Of a DNA stretch of 44,144 nucleotides, positions 25,401 through 35,400 are shown piece by piece. The translations under genes were made by a program, and so were the position numbers. Numbering within the stretch: position 1 is the stretch's first letter; each line of letters opens with the position of its first letter. Origin of the DNA: an uncultured Robinsoniella sp. (lineage in GTDB: Bacteria > Bacillota > Clostridia > Lachnospirales > Lachnospiraceae); contig UQCR01000055.1 in NCBI GenBank assembly GCA_900539655.1, positions 1 through 44,144 of the forward strand, read 5' to 3'. The notes under the pieces were generated by a model. That model was not told where the DNA came from, did no database searches, and saw only the letters and a list, made by a program, of their open reading frames with translations.

Positions 25401-28400
25401 TCAGAGAACACAGCAAAAGGAATCGTAATTAAAGAAGATAATAAGGTGCTTTCAGAGGGAACAGACTATTTTATACCTGCACTTTGGAATTGTGACTATC
25501 CTGAAGTGATCGCGTACAGTAAAAACGGATATACAGACAGGACCTGGGAATTTCCAAAGGCATGGAAAGAGGTTTCCCATGCTGATGTGTATCAGATAAC
25601 AAAAGAGGGTTTGACCCAGGCAGTACTTAAAAATGTAGATATTTCATCAGGCAGCATTACATTGTCATTAGGAGCAGGAAAAGGTTATTCAGTAGTACCT
25701 GCAGGCACAGATGTTTCCAGAACATATAAAACGGCAGAAGAGCTGATCATCGAAGAAAACGGGCTTACTTTACAAGCAGGAGACCGGAAAAAACTTCATG
25801 CTCAGATTCTCCCATATGATGCCACAGATAAAGGAATCCGCTGGGAAAGCAGTAACCCTCAGGTGGCTGAAGTCTCTAACAGTGCAATTGTGACTGGAAA
25901 AACAGAAGGGAATGCATTGATTACAGGTACAACAGTAGATGGAAATATCCAGGCAGTATGTAATGTGCACGTTGAAGGAAGTCTGAAAAAGATTGGGAAG
26001 GTTACAGCAGACAAAGAGAGCGGTAGTTACGATGGACCTGTAGAAGTGTCATTACATACCGATTCAAGTGATGCGGATATTTTTTATACTATTGATGGCA
26101 GTACACCCTGTGAAACTTCTTTGTATTACAGTGAAAACAGCACGAATCCGGCGCCGATTCTTGTATCAGACAGCAAGGTTATAAAGGCAGTTGCTATGAA
26201 AGACGGCATGATTACCAGTGATGTTATTACATTGGACTATCAGATTAAGAATGCCGGAATCAGCCCGGTACGTGCAATTTCCCAGCCCGATCATTATACT
26301 TCTACCCAGGCAGTTTATCTGACTACGGATACGCTGGATGCAGAAATATATTTTACCATTGATGGAACAGAGCCTTCCAGGGAATCAAAGACTTCTATAC
26401 ATTATAACACCTCGTCTCCATTAACCCTGAACAGCGATATAACGGTGAAAGCAATAGCCTGTAAAGGGAACGCAGCCAGTGAGGTACGTACTTTTACCTA
26501 TCGGTTTACAGATCAGACAAAGCGGGTATTGACACCATACGTGGAAGTAAACGGAGCAGCAGGCATGGGTGGAATTTATCAGGAACCGGTTACGATTGAA
26601 CTGAAAACCAGGACACCAAATGCAGTCATTTATTATACTACAGATGGCAGCAATCCGGGTACCGGATCTAAAAAATATAATGGAGCTCTTACTTTAAACA
26701 AAAGTACAAACCTGAAAGTGATGGCGGCGGCAGACGGACTTACGGCTTCCAATTATGGGTGGTTTAACTTCATCATCGGGGATTCAGTAGAAAACCGGAC
26801 AGCGCCCGCTACGGCAAGTGTTGAGCCTGGAATCTATAAGGATCCATTTGAAGTGAAGTTAGCAACAGAGACTCCGGGTGCAGTAGTAAGATATACGATA
26901 AGCGGCAGAACACCCAGACTTTATACTGCCTGTTACAGGGAAGATATCCCTCTGCTTATTACAGAAAATACCAAGGTAACGGCTATCTCTTATAAAGATG
27001 GCATGATAGATGGCCCTGTAAGAGTTTTTGAGTATGCTATTGGGGAAGAGGGATCAGAGGTAGAAAAACAGGTACAGGCTCCTGACTCATCCCTAAAAGA
27101 TGGTACATATAAAGGAGTGCAGGAAGCAACGCTGTCTACTTCTACCATGGGTGCAGACATTTATTATACCATAGATGGAACCCTGCCAACAAAAGAATCT
27201 CTGCAGTATAAAGCACCGGTTAAAATAGAAAAATCCATGACCTTAAAAGCAATTGCTGTAAAGGAAGGATATAAAGACAGTACCATATCAGTATTTTCCT
27301 ATGTAATAGAAGAACCACAGGACGAAGGGGACAGTTTTTACCTTAGTGACATGGACTGGAAATGGGCATATGCCGGAACCCGTTCTGATAATACCCCAAT
27401 GTTTGGCGATGAAGATAAGATGCAGGGCAAGTACAGTATTCCCAAGAAAGACCGGAGGTATAGTGAAAGTGCATCCTGGTCGCCAACAACAGTGATGCAT
27501 TTGAGCTACAGTGCCCAGAAAGGTATTTATGATTGGAATACGATTGCTGCCAGTGAGGATACAAAAGCAGCTGATAAAGGAATTGGTACGGCGGCATGTT
27601 CCGAAATTGTGTATGAACTTCCGGATAATAGTGAAATATTCTATTCTACGATTGGATTTGATGCCAGCGTATTAACAAATAAAAACCGTCCGTCTTCGGT
27701 ACAGTTTAAAGTTCTGGGCAGCAAAACCACAGATAAGTCAGAAAACTATGAAGAACTGTATGTCAGCAGCCTTGCCTATACCGCGGATAACGGCGGCAGC
27801 GCCAGACCTTATTTTGTACCTCAGGATATTGAAGTGAATATCAGTGGATATAAATACATGAAATTATGGGTATCCGATGCATCAGAGACAGGCAGCGGAG
27901 GAACAAATCCTACAAATGAAAGTGATGCTGTTAACTGGGTTAATGCCCGTATTCAGTATAGAAAAGATATTGCTGATAAAACCACTCTAAAAGAAGCGCT
28001 GGAAGAAGCCGCAAGAGTGGAAAAAGAATATTCTGTGGACAATACAACTGCCAGCAGTTGGAAAGAGTATGAAAAAGCGCTGGAAGCGGCAAGAGCAGTA
28101 AAGCGTGATCCAAATGCAGAGCAGGAGACTGTGGACACAGCGGCAGAGGAGCTTTTGGCAGCTATAGCGGGCATAGTAAAAAGAGCAGAATTGACAAAGG
28201 TATATGATCTTCGGGCTTTGGCAGAACTTTGTAAAAAGATGGAGGTACAGTATCCGTCAGATATTTACCAGCCAATGAAAATATTGTTAGGGCAGATGCA
28301 GGAATTACTGCAGGAAGATGAGATGGAAATAGGAGAAACAGTACTGGAAGAAGCCTGTGCATTATTAGAATCCGCACAAAAAGAGCTGTTACAGTATAAG

Positions 28401-29339
28401 CCTGTGAATACAGAAGTTTTAGAAGAGATGCTCCAGGCGGCAAAAGCTCTGGATTTGTCTAAATATACGAAAGAGTCGTATAAAAAGGTGATGGATGCAT
28501 TATCCAAAGCTGAAAAGGCAGATATGTCAGATCAAAAGGCAATTGACCAGGCAGTGACAGTTTTGATGGATGCTATTTGCGCTCTGGAAGAAAAGGAACC
28601 GGAGATTAAAAAGGAATATGCAGATCTTACTGTGCTAAATGCAGTAATTAGGCAGGCAGCGACGATAAACCGAAGCCAGTATACGGCATTATCACTGAAA
28701 TCCATGGACAGTACTGTAGAAATAGCAAAATCACTTTCAGCAGCAAAACCGGTAAAAGAATTGCAGTCCCTGGTGGACACTGCAATAAAAGCGGTGAAAG
28801 AATCCATACTTAGCCTGGTGAAAAAACCGGTTGTACCAGTGAAGAACTCTAAACATACAGTTGGTAATTTGGTATACGGTGTTACGAAATCCGCAGCAAA
28901 GAATGGTACCGTCACTGTACTGAAACCAACAAAAAAGACACTGACTACAATTAAGATACCGGATACAGTCAAAATAAATGGATTCACTTTTAAAGTAACG
29001 GCAGTAGGCAGCAAAGCATTCAAAGGAAATGCAAAATTAAAGAAAGTTACAATTGGAAAATATGTAGGGACTATTGAAAGCAGTGCATTTTATAAATGTA
29101 CAAAACTTTCGGGGGTTACTATTGGCAGTGGCCTAAAGGTAATCGGGAAGAAAGCATTTTATGGTGATAAAGCATTAGAATCTATAGTTGTCAAATCATC
29201 AATTCTTAGAAAAGCAGACAGCCAGTGCCTGAAAGGAATCCGCAAAAATGCGGTGATAGATGTGCCGGGTAAAAAGGTGAGTGCGTATAAAAAGCTTTTC
29301 GCAGGTAAGGGGCAGCCCGGTACTGTAAGAATTAAATAG
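22455..29339 (+). CDS. Giant secreted GH101-like multimodular glycosidase (2294 aa)
   Basis: Surface enzyme expected to release sugars from a complex glycan; GH101 members are endo-alpha-N-acetylgalactosaminidases of mucin-type O-glycans. Order: signal peptide (1-30), NPCBM-like module (73-217), cadherin-like linker, second NPCBM-like module (about 306-440), another linker, GH101-like core (about 650-1087), Big_2 (1096-1176), five chitobiase-C-terminal-like repeats marked by YTIDGS.P (1182-1620), third NPCBM-like module (1626-1838), FIVAR helices (to 2130), BspA-like leucine-rich module (2132-2294). In the core, YLVGWQSDGHDTGYPSW and SFHLN are family-like; D822 (IHSDAFH) and E877 (LTSEFVDS) are nucleophile and acid/base candidates. 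Their spacing of 55 is larger than the 32 I recall for the pneumococcal enzyme. No LPxTG. Family assignment is by eye and remote, so the substrate is uncertain. Confidence 0.75.
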   Translation: MERKSLRRIMAFTLAFAVAFSNLQIPVNAQETELATEENILESEVENSKTEIPVTEDTKEHLADLAAEEDPYIFLTDLDWVSAVSGWKTVQKDKDVNGGSLNFNDGTVYGRGLGTHAASAVVYNLDGQYSRFTGIAGIDKDKVANKNTAPCQFRILGDGALLWESKVMGIAANNFAPEAYEVNVIGVKELKLETVLLEESNTSCWTDWADTKLYAKIDETLFLTELKVGDSTIDGFDPAVFRYVQEVAAEDLEHLEDIIPPEVSALAGEGTQIEITQAEHVPGLAEIKVSNDSGFLTYQVYFVIQDVDFLSDLDYAGNTGNKISRDTDAAGNEIQMLGSIYRKGIGMKADSTVTYNLDGQYVKFRTSYGLIDALMSDPYIKGTFVIKCDGVVRHTMSINLDDQGWHDVITEINVEKVRTLELSMTGEEGQEGNVFGAWGDAMALRGEPSGTLLAGITVDGKELDGFTDNIMNYEVALNAGTSKVPVVAATAQDSEAKVEVTDAKKIPGTTVITVTKGENTTEYKIAFKLRDEGLESIDVSIDHSNINPVKNRGQVGKISVKANMGTGEVFTEQDPQIEVAYEIMTLRSSGGVEIAAIDKNGVVTPLKNENYVKEGMEEAWNGGTGKVTVSVKAGERILTKDVNFAVTPFWIDYSKTLVMKMDLHMMARNNAVNMNFGQALDVIKEYDNMTRGIPKVVYLVGWQSDGHDTGYPSWDEVDEYLKIPGMTAKESLAYFMQEAKKYNTTVSFHLNMSTTYTDSPLYNEYYAKDILGRRKDGGQTVYGEGGVISYTRDWELGTMQRRMERLIETYPTLAEGHTIHSDAFHIVVPQSTTGFGVAEPMSQYAQDKYGYSRSTDIESMRKMFQYWRTLGLDLTSEFVDSYRPSDVSGNEAFIGLQAMAWHFRKADTNWNMSIPASLYTGGDGGSELFGTSHTPEGNLQPGKSADGWLADFATTTLPWQYLNSFDRISASATRVQFSDGVTSENTAKGIVIKEDNKVLSEGTDYFIPALWNCDYPEVIAYSKNGYTDRTWEFPKAWKEVSHADVYQITKEGLTQAVLKNVDISSGSITLSLGAGKGYSVVPAGTDVSRTYKTAEELIIEENGLTLQAGDRKKLHAQILPYDATDKGIRWESSNPQVAEVSNSAIVTGKTEGNALITGTTVDGNIQAVCNVHVEGSLKKIGKVTADKESGSYDGPVEVSLHTDSSDADIFYTIDGSTPCETSLYYSENSTNPAPILVSDSKVIKAVAMKDGMITSDVITLDYQIKNAGISPVRAISQPDHYTSTQAVYLTTDTLDAEIYFTIDGTEPSRESKTSIHYNTSSPLTLNSDITVKAIACKGNAASEVRTFTYRFTDQTKRVLTPYVEVNGAAGMGGIYQEPVTIELKTRTPNAVIYYTTDGSNPGTGSKKYNGALTLNKSTNLKVMAAADGLTASNYGWFNFIIGDSVENRTAPATASVEPGIYKDPFEVKLATETPGAVVRYTISGRTPRLYTACYREDIPLLITENTKVTAISYKDGMIDGPVRVFEYAIGEEGSEVEKQVQAPDSSLKDGTYKGVQEATLSTSTMGADIYYTIDGTLPTKESLQYKAPVKIEKSMTLKAIAVKEGYKDSTISVFSYVIEEPQDEGDSFYLSDMDWKWAYAGTRSDNTPMFGDEDKMQGKYSIPKKDRRYSESASWSPTTVMHLSYSAQKGIYDWNTIAASEDTKAADKGIGTAACSEIVYELPDNSEIFYSTIGFDASVLTNKNRPSSVQFKVLGSKTTDKSENYEELYVSSLAYTADNGGSARPYFVPQDIEVNISGYKYMKLWVSDASETGSGGTNPTNESDAVNWVNARIQYRKDIADKTTLKEALEEAARVEKEYSVDNTTASSWKEYEKALEAARAVKRDPNAEQETVDTAAEELLAAIAGIVKRAELTKVYDLRALAELCKKMEVQYPSDIYQPMKILLGQMQELLQEDEMEIGETVLEEACALLESAQKELLQYKPVNTEVLEEMLQAAKALDLSKYTKESYKKVMDALSKAEKADMSDQKAIDQAVTVLMDAICALEEKEPEIKKEYADLTVLNAVIRQAATINRSQYTALSLKSMDSTVEIAKSLSAAKPVKELQSLVDTAIKAVKESILSLVKKPVVPVKNSKHTVGNLVYGVTKSAAKNGTVTVLKPTKKTLTTIKIPDTVKINGFTFKVTAVGSKAFKGNAKLKKVTIGKYVGTIESSAFYKCTKLSGVTIGSGLKVIGKKAFYGDKALESIVVKSSILRKADSQCLKGIRKNAVIDVPGKKVSAYKKLFAGKGQPGTVRIK

Positions 29340-29377
29340 ATGCCTTCATTGTAGCCAGCTGTGAGAAAGCAATTTGG

Positions 29378-29430
29378 AACACCCTCTGAACCATATATAA
29401 ATGCAGCAATGATTCTGAGGGTGTTTATTT
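29378..29430 (+). terminator. Hairpin between the two giant genes
   Basis: AACACCCTC (29378-29386) pairs with GAGGGTGTT (29417-29425) with a long 30-base loop, then TATTT. Probably a partial terminator that lowers expression of the second giant gene, whose ribosome binding site AAGGAG follows directly. Confidence 0.6.
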
Positions 29431-29442
29431 AAGGAGAAAAAT

Positions 29443-32400
29443 ATGGGAGAAAGAAAAAGAAAACATGCAGTATTGGCCGGGGTTATGGCTTCGGTATTAT
29501 TTTTAACAGCGATTCCTATGCCAGCTTTGGCAGAGGAGGCCGAAAATATTCCATCTCAAAATGAAGTGTTTTTAAGCGACCTGGATTGGGAATGGGCATA
29601 TGCGGGGATACGTACAGATACGACGCCCATGTATGGCGATCAGGAGAAGGTACCGGCGAATGCTAAAAAACCAAAAAAGGATTACAGATTTGACGGAAAT
29701 AATGTGGGAATGTATATCTCCTATGATGTAAATGCCAGGATTTATGACTATAATACTCTTATTTCGCTGGATACTACTGCAAAGGTGGATAAGGGTATAG
29801 GTACTGCGGCGGCTTCTGAGATTGTATATGCCCTGAACGGAGAATATAAAGAGTTTAAGGTAACTCCGGCGTTTGAGGTATATGCCCTGACAAATAAAAA
29901 CAGGCCATCTTCTGTAGAGTTCAAATTGCTGGGAAGCAAAACTACAGATGATTCCAGCCAGTATGAAGAACTTTGGGGCAGCGGCATCGTATATTCTTCC
30001 GATAAGGGAGAAGAAAGACCTTATTATGTTCCACGGGAAGTACAGGTATCCGTACAGGATTACAAGTATTTAAAATTATGGGTTTCGGATGCCGGAGAAA
30101 CCGGAATGGGCGGAACAAATCCAACGAATCAGAGCGATGCCGTAAACTGGGCATTTGCGCGGCTTACAAAATCAGACGGAACAGAGGATCCGGAAAATAA
30201 TGCTGTATATTTAAGTGATCTTGGTAATTCTGCATTTACGGGAAATGCCACATCACTGGATACTAATTTTAATGGTAACGCAATCACAGTGGGAGGACAG
30301 GTTTATAAAAAAGGCCTTGGCATGAAATCAGATGCGTCCGTAACCTATGATCTGGGCGGCGTCTATGAGTATTTTCGGGCAGAAATTGGTTTTGATGATG
30401 TTTCTGCACCGGCTGAGACTGTCTTTACAGTCTATGGATACAATGAATCAGGTGGAAAAGATACCATTACCGAAGGTGTCTTAAATGAAGAAAACCGAAA
30501 CCAGATTATAGGAGGACCAGTGAGCGGGATTGTATCCCTGGAACTTTGTATTACGAGTAGTTCACAGGGAGAAGTTCTGGTAAACTGGGGAGATGCAAGG
30601 CTGGACAGGATACAGTCGGAAACGGCAGTGGAAGCGAATGAAATAACCCTGGATGGAAAAACCCTGGATGGATTCCTTCCTTCCAATACGCAGTACGAGG
30701 TAAAACTGGACAGGGATGCCCCTATTCCGGTTGTTGATGCAAAGGCGGCAGAAGGTTTATCCGTTGAAATCCAGCAGGCAGATTCTATACCGGGAAATGC
30801 AGTAATAAAAGTCACGGATGGTACAGGGGAAAAAATTTATACCATTTCATTTTCCCGCCAAACCGAAGAATTGCTCAGTAAAATAGAAGTTCTGGCAGAC
30901 AAAAAAGAGTTAAATCCATTAAAAAGTCCGGATGAAACAGCAAAGCTTAGCCTGAGGGTATATGATCAAAAAGGAGAACTCACAGCATTGCCGGAAGGCT
31001 CAACAGTAACATATAAAGTCCAAAGCTTATATAAAAGCGGTGATGTGACTGTGGCAAGCGTAAGTGAGGATGGCACAGTCACACCTTTAAACGGAGGGAT
31101 CGCTGAAGTAACGGCACAGGTTCAGGCAGGAGAGCAGATATTAAAAAGTAAAGTAAATATTACAGTACGGCCATTTTACCGGGACTACCATCAATCGATG
31201 GTTATGAAGATGTTTCTCGGACAGAACGGAAGTATAAAAGTAAATTTGGATGAAGCGCTTGGCATCATCAAAAATATAGATAACATGACAAGAGACATTC
31301 CTAAAATCATCTATCTGGTGGGGTGGCAGTATGAGGGGCATGATTCAGGATATCCTTCTTTTGCAAAAGTGAATGAAAAACTCAAACGGGAAGAGGATGA
31401 AAGTGCAAGGGACAGCCTGATCTGGCTTATGGAGGAAGCAAAAAAGTATAATACCACGGTGAGCCTTCATATTAACATGCTGGATGCATCAGAACAAAGC
31501 CCTCTCTGGGATGAATATCTGGAAAAGGACGTGATTGCAAGAAATGCGGATGGAACCTTAAAGTCTTATGTATGGGGATATCCTATTAGTTATACTGCTG
31601 AATGGAATGCGGGACTTACCCAGAGGAGAATTGATGAATTATTCGATCTTCTGCCGCCATTAAAAGAAGCAGGAACAATACATATTGATGCATTTCATAC
31701 TATTATTCCGGGATACACCAATGAAGCGATCAGCCCGTATCATGAGGCTAAATATGGTTATACAACGACCGTAGAGGAAGAGACGCAGAGAAAAATATTT
31801 GCTTACTGGAAAGAAAAAGGTGTAGATGTAACCAGTGAATTCGTCAGCAGTTACCGTAAAGACAAATTTATTGGGCTTCAGCCAATGGCATGGCACTTTT
31901 CTACACTCAGTAATGCAGAATATCTGCAAATACCTGCATCGCTGTATTGCGGCGGGGACCGTGGACTGGCGGTATTTGGAGAAAATATGGCTGCAGAGGG
32001 AATTATTAAGGCTGACAAAATAACATTAAAAGGATTTATGGAAGACTTTGCATTAAAAACAGTACCGTTCTATTTCCTGAATAGGCTGGAACGTTTCAAT
32101 TATGATTCTAAAAGCAAGACAGCAACACTTTCCAATGAGGTAACCAGCTGGCAGGAGACGGATAATTCTCTGCATATTACGCAGAAGGATGCCGTACTCA
32201 GGGATAATACAGATATTTTCATGCCGGCTCTTTGGAATGAAGAACGCTATCCGGAATTGTTTGCCTACAGTAAGACAGGATATACGGACAGGGCCTGGAA
32301 ACTTCCCCAGGGATATGAAGATATTCAGGCAGTAGATATATACAGAATAAACCTAAGCGATGTACAGCAAAAATATATGAATGTACCTGTTGTGGACGGA

Positions 32401-35400
32401 AGCCTCACATTAACATTGTCAGCGGATGAAGCCGTATCAATTGTTCCGGCGGGAACCGATCTGGAAGCAACCGGGGAAGAGAAATTTGAGTATCTGTCGG
32501 ATTTGACGCCTGCATCGGTCAAGGTAGGATATGGTTCGCTTGGTATTGATAAAACCGTGAATAATTCCGGAACGTTGAAATTGGACGGTGTGGAATACAG
32601 CAAAGGACTGGGTGCACATGCGCCGGCAGAGCTGATGTATGAACTGGATGGAAAATACGATTTCTTTCATGCGATAGTGGGAATAGACGATATAAGAGTT
32701 ACCAATACCAACCTTGGAAAAGTACAGTTCCAGGTATTTCTAAATGATAACACGGTTCCTGCATTTGAAAGCGCAGTAATGGGAACGAATGCGAAACCGG
32801 AAGAGATTAATTTAGCACTAGGAAATACAATACAAAAGCTTAGAATAGTTGTTTTGACCCCAGATGGTAAAAATACCAATGATTGGACGGATATAGCGGA
32901 TGCCAGACTTACACTTAACGATCAGGGATTAAATTATGCGAAATGCAATGTAACCGGTTTTTCCCTGAAAGAGCAGGTAAATCATACCGTGTTGGATAAT
33001 GAGCAGCAAACTATATCCATAAAGGTACCTTATGGAACCGATCTGTCAGCCCTTACCGTCAAAGAGGCAGATTATACTCCCAGAACGCAGGGAAGCATCC
33101 ATGCAGGGGACATCATTGATGCTCGTGAGCCCGTTGTCATTACAGTGAGTAATCTGGCGGGTGAAACAAAGGAGTGGACCTTGTTTGTGACTGAAAAAGA
33201 GCAAAAGGCAATACTGAAGTCTGATAACAAGATTCTGGAAGATAATTTTTATTGGGCAAGCCATAAAGTTGACCAGTTTGTAATGACAGGACAAAGCGGC
33301 CTTGTAAATAAAGCAGCAGACAGGCCAGGCAGCGGACCAGTGGAATATGCTCCATCTTATTGGGCCGGCTATTATGACAGAACAGCTTACTATGGAAGAG
33401 ACTTTTGCCATCAGGCTACCGGAGGACAGCTGGCAGGCCTTAGAAATGAAAACTTTAATATGTTTAAAACCTTTGCCCAGGGTTCTACCGAGGCAAGAAA
33501 ATACTATACATTGTGGGCATTTAATTTTGACTCAAGCCCTTATACCATCGATTATCGATCAGACACAAACTTTGTAAGAGAGGTTCCGGCACAGTTTGAA
33601 CTGGTGGAGAAGGCGTATGAACAGTATTTGTGGACCGGTGACGACCGATATGTGAATGATGAAGATATGTTCCGGTTTTACACAAATGTTATGACAAAAT
33701 ATATTGAACTGCATGATGACCAGGTTCCTAACGGTGTTGCAGAGGGGTATGGGAGTATCTGGAGCGGATCCTGTACTTATAATGAAAGAGGTGAGCATCC
33801 AGTCGAAGCTGGAGATGCTATTGGCGCCCAGTATCAGGCAACTCTGGCTTATGCAGGAATCCTGGATGCAAGGGGACAGATAACTGAAGCAGCGGCATGG
33901 TATGAAAAGGCTCAGAATCTAAAAGATTATTTTAACAAAGAATGGAGTGTGAATCCAAACGATCCAAATGGAAATTATGCCAGAGTCATCACCCAGGACG
34001 GAAAAAAACTTTATGATTTTGGAAAAGAAAACAGCTGGTTTATGCCTATGAAGCTGATAACGGAGCCAGGGGAAAGAAATGATGCTTATCTGGACTTCAT
34101 ATCAAAGAAACTGGGAAATGGAATCGGAGATAAAAATGCTCCGGATGCACCAAAGAATATTGAAGCTTATACCTATATACCTGAAACCTATTTTCCATAT
34201 AACCGCAATGAAGAGGCATGGAAATGGATGAAATACATAGCGGGTGTAAAGGATAATCCTCATGAACGCCCCGTACAGGGAACTAACGGTGATTATCCGG
34301 AGATATCATTTACTTTTGTATCTCAGACAATAGAAGGAATCATGGGGATTGAACCTGATGCAGGCAAGCATGAAGTTGTTACCGCATCTCATCTCACAGA
34401 AGATATGAATTATGTAGATGTTACAGATATTCGTATGGGGAACCACTTGCTGGACGTAAGGCATGATGGGCATACAAAAACAACTTTAACAAATCATGGA
34501 GACGCAACTTTAAGCTGGGAAGCCAGATTTTATGGTGATTATCCTTATATCAACTATAAAGGTACAAAAACAGACGCAAAACAGAAAAAAATAAACGGAG
34601 TTACGGTTAGTTATGCAGTAATAGATATTTTACCTAATGAGACCGTAATTGCAGAAGCAGGGAAGATCGCTGTTGATAAGACCCTTTTAAAAGACGCAAT
34701 ACAGGCGTCAGAAAATGCATTAATAGAATATCAGCAGGAAAATACAACGAAAAGCAGTTGGGAAATATTCTATACGGCATTGGAAAAGGCTGCAAAATTA
34801 AACGAAAGTCCGGACGCAGTGCAGGAAGATGTAGACAGAGCGGCAGAAGAACTTCAGAATTCCGTGAAAGGTCTTACAAAGCGGGCAGAGATTTCAAAAG
34901 TATCAGAATTAAAAGTGTTGGCTGAACTCTGTAGAAAGATGGAAGCGCAGTATCCGGAGGAGATTTATGCACCTGTAAAACAGATTCTTAATGATATATT
35001 GGAATTATTGGAAAAAGAAGCTGCTGATGCAGGAGAAACAGAAGTAAAAGAAGCATATACAGCCCTTGAAAGAGCTCAGCAAAAACTGCTGTATTATCAG
35101 CCGGTAAATACAGAAGTACTAGTAGAAACGATAAAGGCGGCGAAATCATTGGATAAATCCAAATATACGGAAGAATCCTTTGATAGAGTGGTGAAAGCCC
35201 TTGCAGCAGCAGAGCAGGCAGATAAGACAGACCAAAAAGCAATCAATGAGGTAATTAAAAATCTTCTGGATGCTATCTGCGGCCTTAAAGTAGTACAGAA
35301 GGAAGTAAAGCCTGAATATGCAGATGTATCGAAGCTGCATACTGTGCTTGCAGCAGCATCTGGCATAAACCGTAATAAATACACAGAAGACTCTTTAAGT

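Noticed and set aside
28532..29023. 163-codon minus-strand frame inside the first giant gene
   Set aside because: Antisense to FIVAR and leucine-rich coding sequence; rich in Ser/Thr/Phe as expected for mirrored Lys/Glu/Ala codons, and no start signal.
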